A stretch of DNA of 64,000 nt from Prorocentrum cordatum (lineage: Eukaryota; Sar; Dinophyceae; Prorocentrales; Prorocentraceae): NCBI GenBank assembly GCA_963575745.1, contig CAUYUJ010020749.1, positions 251,640 to 315,639 on the forward strand. The letters run 5' to 3'. Every line of letters starts with the position of its first letter. The first letter of the stretch is position 1. A program made the translations under genes and the position numbers. Shown in pieces: positions 1-12,392 of this stretch. The notes under the pieces were generated by a model. It did not search any database, was not told the origin of the DNA, and saw only the letters and a list, made by a program, of their open reading frames with translations.

Positions 1-285
1 CAACACCGCTACCACAACACCACTACCACAGCACCACTGCCACTACCACAACACTACTACCTACTAACAGCTCAACAACACTACCAACACCACACCACTA
101 ACACAACACTACCAACACCACACCACTAACACAGCACACCACTACCAACACCACACCACTAACACAGCATACAGCACAACCAGCCACTACCAACACACCA
201 CTAACACAACATTACCAACACCACACCACTAACACAGCACAGCGACCACCACACCACTAACACAGCACTACTACCACGTTGGTTC
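1..285. repeat. ACC/ACA-rich minisatellite
   Basis: Low-complexity tandem repeat made of CACCACTACCAACAC- and CACTAACACAGC-like units of irregular length. There is no coding potential. It runs off the left edge of the window. Confidence 0.85.
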
Positions 286-289
286 CAGG

Positions 290-425
290 TGGGAGTTACT
301 GTGGCCACTTTTGCCTGCGCGGGAGTGCATTCCCTTAAGGGTTGCGAATCTCTCCAGATCTAACATGAGATACCTTTACATACTACTTTTCATTGAGCGG
401 CCTGCGCGGGCCACAGTAACTCCCA
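290..425. repeat. 17-bp inverted repeat
   Basis: The 17-mer TGGGAGTTACTGTGGCC at 290-306 recurs as its exact reverse complement at 409-425, about 100 bp apart. A CCTGCGCGGG string also occurs inside both arms in direct orientation. It could be a small foldback element; no target duplication is visible. Confidence 0.6.
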
Positions 426-1013
426 TCCCACCGCGCGACGAGCCACACTAACACCCAACGGGCCACACTAACACCCAACGGGCCACAGTAACAACCGGTC
501 GCGGGGGGGGGGGGGGCGACGGCCCGCGCCGATCAGCAAAGCAATGAATAGGAAAACGATCACCTATCAACCCCATCTCCGCCGTCCGTTCGGGACGACC
601 CGGGCTCCCCCAGAACGCTCTCGGCGAGGCGCAGCCGCTGGAAGGCAGGCATCCCGCGCCTGGAGAGCCGCCGGTAACCGAGGAGGCCAGCCGAAAACCT
701 TTCACCTCCACGCGTCTCCCCCCCCCTGATCAGTGGATCTGCTCGCGACCAACGAGATCGGCCGTAACCGATTCTGCGTCAAGTTCTGGTCTCGGTGGTG
801 ACCGAGATTTGGCGTGCCGGTCGGTCGCTGCCGATCGCGACCGAAAAAGTACGGGGGAGGGAGAGGAGGGGGAGACCATCGGAATGGGAATCGACGATGC
901 GTCGCCGATCTATCAGCGACGAGGCCCCCGACTGCGAAACGACAGGCTCCTCGGCAGGGCGAGCCTTGGCGACGAACGAGCCATTTGAAGCTCGACGCTT
1001 CCAACCCTAAACC
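426..1013. other. unassigned GC-rich spacer
   Basis: There is a G13 run near 505-517 and a short direct repeat of 'gggccacactaacacccaac' near 440-490. No recognisable gene, RNA or element was found. Confidence 0.5.
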
Positions 1014-1110
1014 TGTCCTCCTCCTCCTCCTCCTCCTCCTCCTCCTCCCCCTCTTTCTCCTCCTCACCTCCTCCTTCTCTTCCTCCTCCTTCCCCTCCTC
1101 CTCGCCCTCG
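1014..1110 (+). repeat. (CTC)n microsatellite
   Basis: Nearly pure CTC/TCC trinucleotide tract. The poly-Leu, poly-Ser and poly-Glu reading frames across it are by-products of the repeat. Confidence 0.9.
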
Positions 1111-1370
1111 AGCGCTGCCCGTGGGCAGAGCGGGGCGGCGAGGCTCCTCATGCGCGCGCAGCCCGGCGCCGACCAGGGCGGCGTCGCCGGCCGCGCGTCA
1201 CCCACGGCCTGGGCCCCGGGGCACCCCCGCATCCACGCCGACCCCCTGTCACAAGTCACACGGGATCAGCTTGTTCACCCCGCAGCCCGAGAAGACTCGC
1301 AATTTCTCTGGGAAGAAATGTCCCGATCATTGGATTCCAACAAAAAAGAACCGCATGCCCTTCACTCCTG

Positions 1371-1960
1371 CCCTCTCCCTCTCCCTCTCTCTCTCTCTCT
1401 CTTTGTTTCTCGCTCTTTCTCTCTCTCTCTCTCTCTCTCCCTCTCTTTCTCTCTCTCTCTCTCTCTCTCCTTATTTCTGGTGTCTACTCTTATGTGCAAT
1501 TTCTGCTTACTTGCTATGCCTCCACACCTCCTTCTGTACTCCTGCGTCTCAGACCGATTCTCTACCTCATATATATATAGAGAGAGATATATATATATAT
1601 ATGCATATGTGTAAACAATAAGTGTAGAGGTGTATGTGAATATAGATACGCACATATATGACTAATCAGTAAGTGTGTTTGTCTGCGTCTCTCCCTCTCT
1701 CGCCTTGCAAAAATGTATGTCTCTCGCGCTCGTGATGCAATTACACACGCAACCTCGCCCCATGCTCTCTGGCATGCCAATTCTGCATGCATACATACAT
1801 ACACACATACATACATACATACATACATACATACATACATACATACATACATACACACACATACTTACACACATACTCATTTACAGACATACAGACCGAC
1901 TTACATTTATACATACACATACACATTTGTACATCTATATATATATATATATATAACACT
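1371..1960. repeat. block of CT, TA and CATA microsatellites
   Basis: (CT)n occupies about 1371-1475, (TA)n about 1571-1600, (CATA)n about 1785-1860 and a second (TA)n about 1935-1955. Short unique spacers separate them. Nothing here supports a gene. Confidence 0.9.
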
Positions 1961-2012
1961 ATATGTACGGTAGACCCTCTGACATCCCCACCAAGCCTGT
2001 CACATAATGTAA

Positions 2013-2120
2013 CACTGGTCGCATACTAGTTGTTTATCTCTCTCCCTCTCTCGCTCTCCGTACACACACTGGTCGCATATTAGTTGTTTATCTCTCTCCC
2101 TCTCTCGCTCTCCGTACACA
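2013..2120 (+). repeat. 54-bp tandem duplication
   Basis: Two adjacent near-identical 54-bp copies start at 2013 and 2067 with CACTGGTCGCATA and end in a CT-rich tract plus CCGTACACAC. They differ at one base near the start (actagttg versus attagttg), so the duplication is recent. Confidence 0.85.
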
Positions 2121-2339
2121 CCTATATATATATATGAACACATGTATCTCCCGCTCTCTACTCCGTCTCTCCTTCTCTGCCTGTTGTGTTACTACCACGT
2201 TTACGGTGTATACCCTCAAGGGTCGATGTACATTCTGCTCTCGAACCTCTATTCCCCATCCTCTCTGCTTAGCTATGATTCCTGCTCTCTCATCTGTTTT
2301 TCTCCACGCTCTACTACAATCCTCTTCCTACATTTTTAC

Positions 2340-2950
2340 CAACGTGGGGGGCGAGAGCCCCCCCCCCCCCTGAAACACCAGACTTCGGGATCCGGGGCTT
2401 TGGGGCGCCCAGGACGCCCTTGGAAAAGGTCCTCCAGCCCTGCCGCGCCTCCCAGGGCGCCTTGTCGGGCCTTGCCCAGAAAACCAAAAGCGATCAGAGA
2501 AGAGGTCGAAGGTCGAAAAGGCGCAGGAGAGCCCCAAGACACAAGACGGCCTCAAGACGGCCCAAGAGGCCGTCTTCAGGAGGGCCTCCAAGAGGCAAAA
2601 ATCTTCCCATTCCCTTTTGGGAAAACGTGCATGTTCAGCATATTAGCTTCTGGTGTCATAGCAGCGTTTACGACGGCCCAAAAGGCCTCCGAGATCGCCC
2701 AACAACGGCCCAAGAGGCCTCCAAGAGGGCTTCAAGACAACCCGAAATGGGCCCGAACACTGCCCCAAGACAACTCAAAAGCTCACAAGGCCCCCGAGGG
2801 CTCTTAAAAGAGACTCACGAGGGCCATGGGACGCCAACGGGAGGGCAGAAGATGGCCCCAAGGCTCGTAGAGAGTCCAAATTCCCCAAGAAAACCCTGGC
2901 ACGGCCCAAGAGAGACTCAAGACGGCCCAAACGGGTTTTAGAAGGCCCCC
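2340..2950 (-). repeat. diverged copy of the 'CCAAGA-GGCC' dispersed repeat
   Basis: It starts with a G run and C run pair (ggggggcgagagcccccc) and continues with many CCAAGAGGCC / AAGACGGCCC blocks. The sequence resembles the reverse complement of the repeats at 17840-18500 and 39390-40030, including the end that reads 'ccctgaaac...cttcgggatcc' here. The open frames across it are by-products of its 10-bp periodicity. Confidence 0.6.
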
Positions 2951-3354
2951 AAGGCAGCCCAGAGAGGCGCCCAGGAGGCGGCCTCCGGTGGTCCCCAAAG
3001 CCCTTGAGAGGCATTCTTGAGGCCCCCACGACAACTCCAGCGATGAGACTCCGCAAACAGACCTGCGCAGATGGGGAGTGGTTCGCAACGCCAGGCGAGA
3101 ACGAGAATGAATGAGAGGAACGATGTGGAACGATGAATGGTTCGGACCGCCAGGCGAACGCCCCCTCTCGCAGCGAGCGGGCGCGCGCGTGGCGCGCGCG
3201 TGCGCGTGTGGGAAAGAGAAAGAGGGATAGAGAGAGAACAACAAAAAGATGCAACCGAGGACACCCACATACTTCTTTCAATTCTTATGTAGTCACTCTG
3301 CATGTACGTAGCATCTTGACTTTTGCACGTGCAATGTACATGCTTTTCACATCG

Positions 3355-4205
3355 CCATCCTGCCAAGCTTTGCGAGCTTGCGACGGATAGCGCCCACACC
3401 CCCTGCGCACCTCTTCTGGTGTCGAGAAACTGCCACGCCTGCCAAGCTTTGCGACCCTGCGACGGATAGTGTTCCCACCACTGCGCACCCCTTCTGGTGT
3501 CGAGGATGTGCCACGCCTGCCACACTTTGCGAGCGTGCGACGGATAGCGCCCCCACACCCTGCGCATCCCTTCTGGTGTCGAGGATGTGCCACGCCTGCC
3601 ACGCCTTGTGGACGTGCGACGGATAGAACCCCCGTCCCCTGAGTGCCCCCTCTGGTGTCGAGGATGTGCCACGCCTGCCACGCTTTGTGGGCGTGCGGCG
3701 GATAGCGTCCCCACCCCCTGCGCACCCCCTCTGGTGTCGACGATGTGCCACGCCTGCCACACTTTGCGAGCGTGCGGAGGATGGCGCCCCCACCCCCTGC
3801 GCACCTCCTCTTTTGTCGAGGATGCGCTACGCCTGCCACACTATGGGGGTGTGCGACGGATACCGCCCCCACACCCTGCGCATCCCCTCTGGTGTCGAGG
3901 ATGTGCCACGCCTGCCAAGTTTTGCGACCTTGCGACGCATAGCGTTCCCACCTCCTGCGCATTTCTTCTGGTGTCGGGGATGTGCCACGCCTGCCACACT
4001 TTGCGATCGTGCGACGGATTGCGCCCCCACACCCTGCGCACCTCCTCTTTTGTCGACGACGTACCACCCCTGTCACGCTTTGTGGGCGTGCGACGGATGG
4101 CGCCCCCACCCCCTGCGCACCCCTCTGGTGTCGAGAATGTGTCATGCCTGCCACGCTGTGTGGGCGTTCGACGGATACCGCCCCCACTCCCTGCGCACCC
4201 CCGTG
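3355..4205. repeat. ~79-bp tandem satellite, about 11 copies
   Basis: Units carry GGATGTGCCACGCCTGCCA, then a GCGACGGATAGCGCCCC block, then CCCTGCGCACC and TTCTGGTGTCG. The word ATGTGCCACGCC recurs at about 3505, 3584, 3664 and 3743, a spacing of 79-80 bp. Open frames exist on both strands only because of the repeat, so I do not call a protein. Confidence 0.9.
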
Positions 4206-4269
4206 CCATGTCATGCGAATCATCCGCGTATGGCTTGTGTCGTGCGCGTGTCATGTGGGTTAGGTCGGC

Positions 4270-4342
4270 GTGTGTGTGTGTGTGTGTGGGTGTGTGTGGG
4301 TGTGTCCTGTGCATGTGTGTGATGTGTATGCGGCTGTGCATG

Positions 4343-4386
<44 letters not shown>

Positions 4387-4480
4387 TGAGTGCGTGTTCG
4401 TGTTAGTGTGTGTATGTGCGTGTCACGTGGTGTGCGCCCGCGTATTTGCATGACGTGCGTGTATGTGTGAGTGTGCTGTC
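4270..4480 (+). repeat. (TG)n / (TGCG)n microsatellite
   Basis: TG dinucleotides grade into a GTGC tetranucleotide run at about 4356-4390 and back to TG-rich sequence. Confidence 0.9.
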
Positions 4481-5420
4481 AGCGCTAGTGCAGCTGAGAA
4501 GGAAAAGGAGAGGGAGGAGGTGAGGAGACGGGTGTGCGGCGCGGAAGAGAGAACAAACATAACTCCACGAAACATGCGGGGAAAAAAAGAGCGAGAGAGA
4601 ACAACTGGTCCTTCCTCGCGGTTGCAGTTTGAATGCACCGCCCCCTTCTCGCCCTCCTCCCCCATTCCCTCGCCCCCCCCCTTTCCCTCATCGGTCCCCG
4701 ATCGTCCTCGTCCAGGAGGCCCAATGCATCCGCAATGTTTCTCCCCTCCACCATGCCCGTGTACCATGCCTGCACTGCGCAAGAGCGATGACACGAAGGC
4801 GCACTCTTCAGAGCAGCTTGATGTTTTGTAGGATCTAAACGATTCCGGAACAAAGCACAAAGTGCCCAGGGCACCACGAGGTACCGCCCTACACCAAACA
4901 GAGAGCACCACACTGAGCACCATCCTCCCGAAGCAGAGCACGACCCTAGGAAACTGCGAACACCACACACGCTCGGTCAGAGAGACACAGCCGAACACCA
5001 CCCAAGATAATGTTTTGGGCCGGCACACAACGCCCGAGCTAGTCGCGCGCGAAGCGCGCAGCCCACCTCCGAGGAATGTGCCCAGAGTGCCTGCATGAAT
5101 TCACACGCAGTCGGCCCATACAGCCTAAGGCCGGAGCACGAGAAAACCGGCGGCTCAGGTAGCCCGGAGCCGCAACAGCTGCATTGGGCTCGCTGGTAGC
5201 CAGCCAGAGAACACGGGCGCCTGAGCCACACCCACCTGCCCACCGGCCCAACGAAGCGATGGATTACCCACAGCATCGTCGGGACTTTCTGGTTCTCTCT
5301 CACCTCCGAACGTCAGGAGGACCCTTGAGGTAACTCCGTTAAAAGGAGCCCTTTTAAGGTGGATCCGGGGGCCAGATACTACACTCGGCTGGCTAGGCCG
5401 AGCGGCAAAAGACTATCCCC
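4481..5420. other. unassigned spacer
   Basis: Mixed-composition sequence with ORFs on both strands, none with a recognisable domain. Nothing supports a gene, RNA or transposon. Confidence 0.4.
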
Positions 5421-5633
5421 ATGAAGCGTCCAGCAAAGGTGACGACCGGGCTGCTATTGCTACTCGCCTGTTTTCCAGAGACGGCCGAAGCTCTCTGTGG
5501 CACAGGTGCCACTCCACCCAGAGTACCACCGAGCACCACCAGGTACCACTCGGGAGCCACGTCGGTTCTCTCATTCTTCCACCCTTCGTCTCCTTCCCGA
5601 CGCGTTATACCTCCTCTACCTCGCTACTTCTAG
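5421..5633 (+). CDS. small ORF with a signal-peptide-like start (hypothetical)
   Basis: A 70-residue frame opens with a basic start (MKRPAK) followed by a hydrophobic core (GLLLLLACF) and a small-residue site near AEA-LC. This is the layout of a secretory signal peptide. The rest is Pro/Ser/Thr-rich, has no recognisable domain and stops soon after. It may be the first exon of a secreted protein or chance. No splice signals or spliced leader were identified near it. Confidence 0.2.
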   Translation: MKRPAKVTTGLLLLLACFPETAEALCGTGATPPRVPPSTTRYHSGATSVLSFFHPSSPSRRVIPPLPRYF

Positions 5634-5794
5634 TTGCACCATGCACCCCGTCACAAAGAAGGCTACTGTGGAAAAGCCACGAAAACGTTTGCAGAGTGCA
5701 GTCGCGATGAGGCGACTGACAATCGTGACAGTTGAACAATGAATCTCCCCACAAGATCCGGGGGAGGGCTGCGGAATGTTGATGATAATGCTGC

Positions 5795-5856
5795 GACTGG
5801 TGATGATGATGATGATGACGACGATGAAGATGCCGATGATGATGATGATGATGATT

Positions 5857-5902
<46 letters not shown>

Positions 5903-5903
5903 G
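5795..5903 (+). repeat. (GAT)n microsatellite
   Basis: Long GATGATGAT tract with a few interruptions (GACGAC, GAAGAT), ending at about 5903. Confidence 0.9.
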
Positions 5904-8329
5904 TGACGACGGAATCTACTCATGAAACATAGAAGTGTGATTGCACGCGCGCCATACAACGACGTGGGGGTCCGCACGTGCCACACGTGACAGAGTTGTG
6001 GAGACAGCAACGGCGCAACAACACGCAGGCCTTCAAGCACACCGCCGCTGCATGGAAACCCCGAGACGGGATGCATCGACTAAGAGAAGCCAACTCGCTG
6101 TGCAAGACAGATAACCTAGCCCAATAATAATGATACGCTTGGCGACAAGCCTCCAAGACCCAGACACCGATGTATCCATTGAGCGGCGCTCCAACAAAGC
6201 AGGGGTGCGTGAATTGGGACAATGATACCGATAGGAAGGCGACGCATGGCCATGCACTCCAATGTCAATGTGTATACGATGCATCGCATATGTTCACGAA
6301 AGATCGATGCCGCGAGCGTCCAACTGCTGACAAGAAAACAACATCAAAAGGGACTGACTGTAACGTCCCCCGTTGGACAAGTATCCGTTGTCGTATTTCG
6401 CTGCATGCTGAGATGCAGAATATGCTAGTCCATGGCATGCGTGCAACGCTTGGGACTCCCGTCAGATAAATCACGACATTTGACACGAACGCAACAGCGC
6501 ACTGCCACAAATCATCCCCACATGCTGCGGGAAGGTACGCTTTGCCACTCTCAACTTTGCAGCCCAGGTACGTGTATGTAAGACACGTTCGACCCATGAA
6601 ATGATGAAACGCCGACTGGTTGTTGGTTCCCTGGTTATCCGCTTCCGCGGTGTTGTTGGTTCCCTGGTTGTCCGTTTCCGCGTTGCTCCCGGCACATCAT
6701 TGGTAAAGAACATCAGGTGCCCCGACTTCCAAATTAGGCCATATTGTTACATCAGTATGGGGACCTCAACAAAGATCCGACTCATATGCTCGCACGATCC
6801 ACATAGGAGAACGTCATCGGCCCAGCGAGGGTAGTAGTACAGCGTCTCCAGATACCCACTGCACCAACTTCCAAAACAGTTTGGGCCCGATTCGATGCCG
6901 CACCTGGATACCAAAGATAACGTGTGTGTATATATATATATGGGTGCAAGACCTTCCCAGAACTTGATATCGAGGAGGTACTCCAAAAGAAATGCAAGTA
7001 TTCCCCTCCTTTGATTCAGATGTATCTGGCAATGGCATGGTGTGCTCCCCACCGCTGAGTTGCCGAGCTCGCCAGCAACAGCCAGCTCGAGGTCAACTGG
7101 CATGAGCCGCATGATGACGATGATGTTGATGTTCATACGGGGGTTGCCCAGCACAAAAGAAGGACCATCAAGTTTCAACATTAGGATATGGGAAGACGCC
7201 AATCTTGCCGCGGGCGGTACCCAACGACCGAAGGTGAAATAGTTGTGACACAAGCAGGAACCAGTCATAAAAATGAATGGCATAGCGGTGAAGAAGTGGT
7301 GGGCAGGGAAGCAGCTATAGAAAGTTATGGGGAGTTATGGAATGGCGATGGACTTATAACAGACTTGAGCTATAACTAAAATAGGCACTCTACTAAATCT
7401 ATTTTTGAACTAGAAATAAATCAAGTAATGAGCCTCATATCTCCGAAGCCGCTAAAGCAACAATCTAAGAAGCCCCTCCGCTTTCTTAGAAGGCCGCCCC
7501 CCTCGCCCCACACCCCGTAAGGGCGCCGCCATAACTGACTCACCAAACGGTGTGGTCACCGCACCGTTTGGGCCCCGACCTGGTGGGCCCAGGGAACTGC
7601 AGGGCATGTGTATCCGTTTTCAAAGAGCGCCTGTGAAACATGGAAACGCTTCTCGCTGTGAAGAACTGCTCCAAGAAACGGGGGGGGACAAAAACAGCTT
7701 CAGGATTGGAATCAGAACCAGACATTCGGCATTGGAGACTCGGGATCCCGAGCTCTCGACCACTTCCTGAGGACTGGTATATCATCCCAGGTAATTGTTT
7801 GACGGTCCCGGCACGGTGAGGGCCACGAGAGGCCTAAAACTATACAAAAAACCTCCGTCGCGACCGCATGTCTGTCGCTTCCAGAGCTCACTAAGGCATC
7901 CCCACGCTGCCCCTTGAGGACACCCTGCCCTCCCAAACCCTCAACGTCATGGTTTGTTTCATAAAGTCGACACCCAAAGGTCTCGACCCATTCCTCGGGA
8001 CCGGCTTTCCTTCCCGAGTCGTTTTTGGACGGTCCCCAGACCCCATGAAGGCCCCAGGATACCGAAAACGCTGCAGAACCGCCGAAACGGATCCTCGATC
8101 CTCACCCCTCAATCCCCGACTTTTGAGGGAATTCGACTGGACCTCTAATTTTGAGCCCAACTTTGGGATATGTCAGAGTAAGCTGGCCGAACGGTCATTC
8201 AGTGTCCCTGGGTGCGTGGCTGAAGCGGGCTTCCACGGTGCGGATTGAATACTCATTCCTAAAGAAACAAAATGCTGATCTCTGGAAACGGTTCCGCGCG
8301 CTCTCTCCTCGACGCCGGCCTACATTTTC
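5904..8329. other. mostly unique, less GC-rich spacer with dispersed-repeat pieces
   Basis: A 178-codon frame lies on the minus strand at 6747-7283, but its translation matches no family I know and it crosses a TA microsatellite. A 25-bp motif, TGTTGGTTCCCTGGTTATCCG-like, is duplicated at about 6622-6680. Two copies of the ~150-bp GACGGTCC repeat lie at about 7798-7860 and 7975-8075. No convincing gene. Confidence 0.4.
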
Positions 8330-8790
8330 TCTGAAAACGAGGCTCCCGCTCGAGCGTTGGCTTGAGCCTATTTGTGGGCCCTTGAAGGCCCAGCTACGAC
8401 AAGAACGGCTCCCGCTCGACACTTCCTTACAATTTACCACCCTGGCCAGAGGCCTCCGAACTCAGGAACGGCGCTCTCGCTCGAGACTTCCTCGCAATTC
8501 AACTAAGTCGGCGGAGGCCCAGCCACGACGACAAGGGCTCCTGCCCGATACTTCCTCACGATTTCCTCCGAGAGCCCCTGGCCAAGAAGGCCGCCGAACT
8601 CAGGAAGGGCGCTCTCGCTCGAGACTGTCCCGTGATTCAGGCAAGTTGGTGGAGGCCCGGACACGGCGACAAGGGCTCCCGTTCGATATTTCTCCATAGG
8701 TATTCCGAGAGCCCCTGGCCAGAGAGGCCGCCGAACTCACGAACGGCACTCTCGCTCGAGACTTCTTCGCACTTCAGTCAGTGGCCGATA
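8330..8790 (+). repeat. ~135-bp tandem repeat, about 3.3 copies
   Basis: The block CTCTCGCTCGAGACT recurs at about 8477, 8620 and 8752. GACAAGGGCTCC recurs at about 8535 and 8668. Each unit also carries GGCCGCCGAACTCA. The uninterrupted + frame across it (8151-8699) follows from the repeat. Confidence 0.75.
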
Positions 8791-8934
8791 AGGAAGAGAT
8801 TCCCCCCGAAAGGGGGTGCAACCGAAGACGAAGTGGGCGGGTATCGAGGGTTGGGGTATACGGAATGTAAGACATGCGTGCCAGTAAGAGCGAAAAGTCT
8901 TTAAATGTTTGTTGTTAAAATAGTGGTTGTGTGT

Positions 8935-9044
8935 GCTGTGGTTTTTGTTGTTGTTGTTGTTGCTGTTGGTGGTGTTGTTGTTGTCCTTGTTGCTGTTGCT
9001 GTTGCTGCTGCTGTTATTGATGTGTTTGCTGTTGTTGTAAGTGT
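8935..9044 (+). repeat. (TTG)n microsatellite
   Basis: TTG-rich trinucleotide tract with CTG interruptions. It leads directly into the 773-bp array, whose units also begin with TTGTTGTTGTTG. Confidence 0.9.
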
Positions 9045-11910
9045 TGTTGTTGTTGAACATTATTTATTCTAAAGAATAATTATTGTTGGGCCCCCTGGTG
9101 CGCGCCCCCCCTGCGCCGCCTAGGCCGCAGCTACATTTTCATCATTTTCGTGAGGAAGCCTCAGAAAAGAGGGTGTGTACAGGATCCGGTTGTTTTGTTG
9201 TAATCCGCTTTCCCTTGCAAAAAACAATAGAAAATGACATTTCTTGTTCTAATATAATCAAATTTCAAGAATCCCTTGCAAAAAATAAGGTAAAGTGGAC
9301 ATTCGCGCGCGCAAGACGAAATCCTTCCAAAACCTTAGTGTTCGCAGCGATTTTAACATAAAAACATCAAAAAACCAATGGTTTTTCAACAAAAAAATGT
9401 CAAAATCTCATCCCGCGCGCTCTTGCGGATTCGTAGGAAACCCAACACTTTTTAAACATTTCTGTCAAACGGGCTTTTGCGAGCAACTTTTTCGAACTTC
9501 TGCGACAACGGTTGCGCACCTGCCAGGGCCATCATCCCTGTCAAATAATACCATGCGGGACACATTCGTTTTTTCTTCGCGCGCGCACGCCGTCGTCGTC
9601 GGCCGCGGGGCCCTGAATAGTAGCCACGGTCGTCCGCATGCCACGAAGTGAAGTGTCCGAACGTCATAGGGCGGGAAGCTGGGTGTGGGTGGTGGCGAAG
9701 AGTCGTTTGGAAATTTGGTAGAGCTTGAACCGGCCCCCCCACAAAGTGGGGGTATTGCCCGCCTCCTATGAAAACCCTGGCACTGGTGAGAACGGAGTGT
9801 CCCCACGTGCTAGTAATTGTTGTTGTTGAACATTATTTATTCTAAAGAATAATTATTGTTGGGCCCCCTGGTGCGCGCCCCCCCTGCGCCGCCTAGGCCG
9901 CAGCTACATTTTCATCATTTTCGTGAGGAAGCCTCAGAAAAGAGGGTGTGTACAGGATCCGGTTGTTTTGTTGTAATCCGCTTTCCCTTGCAAAAAACAA
10001 TAGAAAATGACATTTCTTGTTCTAATATAATCAAATTTCAAGAATCCCTTGCAAAAAATAAGGTAAAGTGGACATTCGCGCGCGCAAGACGAAATCCTTC
10101 CAAAACCTTAGTGTTCGCAGCGATTTTAACATAAAAACATCAAAAAACCAATGGTTTTTCAACAAAAAAATGTCAAAATCTCATCCCGCGCGCTCTTGCG
10201 GATTCGTAGGAAACCCAACACTTTTTAAACATTTCTGTCAAACGGGCTTTTGCGAGCAACTTTTTCGAACTTCTGCGACAACGGTTGCGCACCTGCCAGG
10301 GCCATCATCCCTGTCAAATAATACCATGCGGGACACATTCGTTTTTTCTTCGCGCGCGCACGCCGTCGTCGTCGGCCGCGGGGCCCTGAATAGTAGCCAC
10401 GGTCGTCCGCATGCCACGAAGTGAAGTGTCCGAACGTCATAGGGCGGGAAGCTGGGTGTGGGTGGTGGCGAAGAGTCGTTTGGAAATTTGGTAGAGCTTG
10501 AACCGGCCCCCCCACAAAGTGGGGGTATTGCCCGCCTCCTATGAAAACCCTGGCACTGGTGAGAACGGAGTGTCCCCACGTGCTAGTAATTGTTGTTGTT
10601 GAACATTATTTATTCTAAAGAATAATTATTGTTGGGCCCCCTGGTGCGCGCCCCCCCTGCGCCGCCTAGGCCGCAGCTACATTTTCATCATTTTCGTGAG
10701 GAAGCCTCAGAAAAGAGGGTGTGTACAGGATCCGGTTGTTTTGTTGTAATCCGCTTTCCCTTGCAAAAAACAATAGAAAATGACATTTCTTGTTCTAATA
10801 TAATCAAATTTCAAGAATCCCTTGCAAAAAATAAGGTAAAGTGGACATTCGCGCGCGCAAGACGAAATCCTTCCAAAACCTTAGTGTTCGCAGCGATTTT
10901 AACATAAAAACATCAAAAAACCAATGGTTTTTCAACAAAAAACTGTCAAAATCTCATCCCGCGCGCTCTTGCGGATTCGTAGGAAACCCAACACTTTTTA
11001 AACATTTCTGTCAAACGGGCTTTTGCGAGCAACTTTTTCGAACTTCTGCGACAACGGTTGCGCACCTGCCAGGGCCATCATCCCTGTCAAATAATACCAT
11101 GCGGGACACATTCGTTTTTTCTTCGCGCGCGCACGCCGTCGTCGTCGGCCGCGGGGCCCTGAATAGTAGCCACGGTCGTCCGCATGCCACGAAGTGAAGT
11201 GTCCGAACGTCATAGGGCGGGAAGCTGGGTGTGGGTGGTGGCGAAGAGTCGTTTGGAAATTTGGTAGAGCTTGAACCGGCCCCCCCACAAAGTGGGGGTA
11301 TTGCCCGCCTCCTATGAAAACCCTGGCACTGGTGAGAACGGAGTGTCCCCACGTGCTAGTAATTGTTGTTGTTGAACATTATTTATTCTAAAGAATAATT
11401 ATTGTTGGGCCCCCTGGTGCGCGCCCCCCCTGCGCCGCCTAGGCCGCAGCTACATTTTCATCATTTTCGTGAGGAAGCCTCAGAAAAGAGGGTGTGTACA
11501 GGATCCGGTTGTTTTGTTGTAATCCGCTTTCCCTTGCAAAAAACAATAGAAAATGACATTTCTTGTTCTAATATAATCAAATTTCAAGAATCCCTTGCAA
11601 AAAATAAGGTAAAGTGGACATTCGCGCGCGCAAGACGAAATCCTTCCAAAACCTTAGTGTTCGCAGCGATTTTAACATAAAAACATCAAAAAACCAATGG
11701 TTTTTCAACAAAAAATTGTCAAAATCTCATCCCGCGCGCTCTTGCGGATTCGTAGGAAACCCAACACTTTTTAAACATTTCTGTCAAACGGGCTTTTGCG
11801 AGCAACTTTTTCGAACTTCTGCGACAACGGTTGCGCACCTGCCAGGGCCATCATCCCTGTCAAATAATACCATGCGGGACACATTCGTTTTTTCTTCGCG
11901 CGCGCACGCC
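9045..11910 (+). repeat. 773-bp tandem array, 3.7 near-identical copies
   Basis: Units start at about 9045, 9818, 10591 and 11364 with TTGTTGTTGAACATT, followed by an AT palindrome around TTCTAAAGAATAA. The copies look virtually identical. The one difference I noticed is at the base after AACAAAAAA (A, A, C, T in copies 1-4). Copy 4 breaks off after GCGCGCACGCCG at 11910. Each unit repeats the same 92- and 118-codon + frames and 96- and 113-codon - frames. None shows a domain, so coding status is unsupported. Confidence 0.95.
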
Positions 11911-11964
11911 GAAATCTCCAAAAACCATTGGGCTTCTTAAGAATTTTAGCACCGCGCATCATAA

Positions 11965-12150
11965 CATCACAACCATCGGAACAACCATCGGGACAACCAT
12001 CGGGACAATCATCGGGACAGTCATCGGGACAACGATCGGGACAAGCACAACCATCAGGACAACCATCGGGACAATCATCGGGACAACGATCGGGACAACC
12101 ACAACCATCAGGACAACCATCGGGACAACCATCGAGACAACCATCGGGAC
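11965..12150 (+). repeat. 12-bp minisatellite (GGGACAACCATC)n
   Basis: About 15 units of a 12-bp word with GGGACAATCATC and GGGACAACGATC variants. It lies in the ~480 bp that separate truncated copy 4 of the 773-bp array from a diverged piece of the same unit. Confidence 0.9.
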
Positions 12151-12392
12151 AACCATATCCTCTCTCTCTTGTGTATTCCCACATCCCTCAGGAATTTGCC
12201 CTAAAGATGTGATCAACTATCTTGTGAGTACGTATCATGTGTATCATGTGTATCATGTACCATATGCATCATATGCAACAGATGTTCTGTGGAAGGCTTA
12301 ACAACTTCTGTGGGTTAACAAGGCTTAACAACTTCTGTGGGTGTACGAACGTAGGCTTAACAACTTCTGTGGGTGTGTACTCCACGCCAGTG

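Noticed and set aside
6747-7283. 178-codon gene on the minus strand
   Set aside because: No domain, translation crosses a TA microsatellite (IYIYTHT), and the region is less GC-rich with few constraints; likely chance.
9045-11910. Tandem-arrayed protein gene
   Set aside because: Each 773-bp unit has only 90-120-codon frames on both strands with no domain, leader or start context; coding status cannot be supported.
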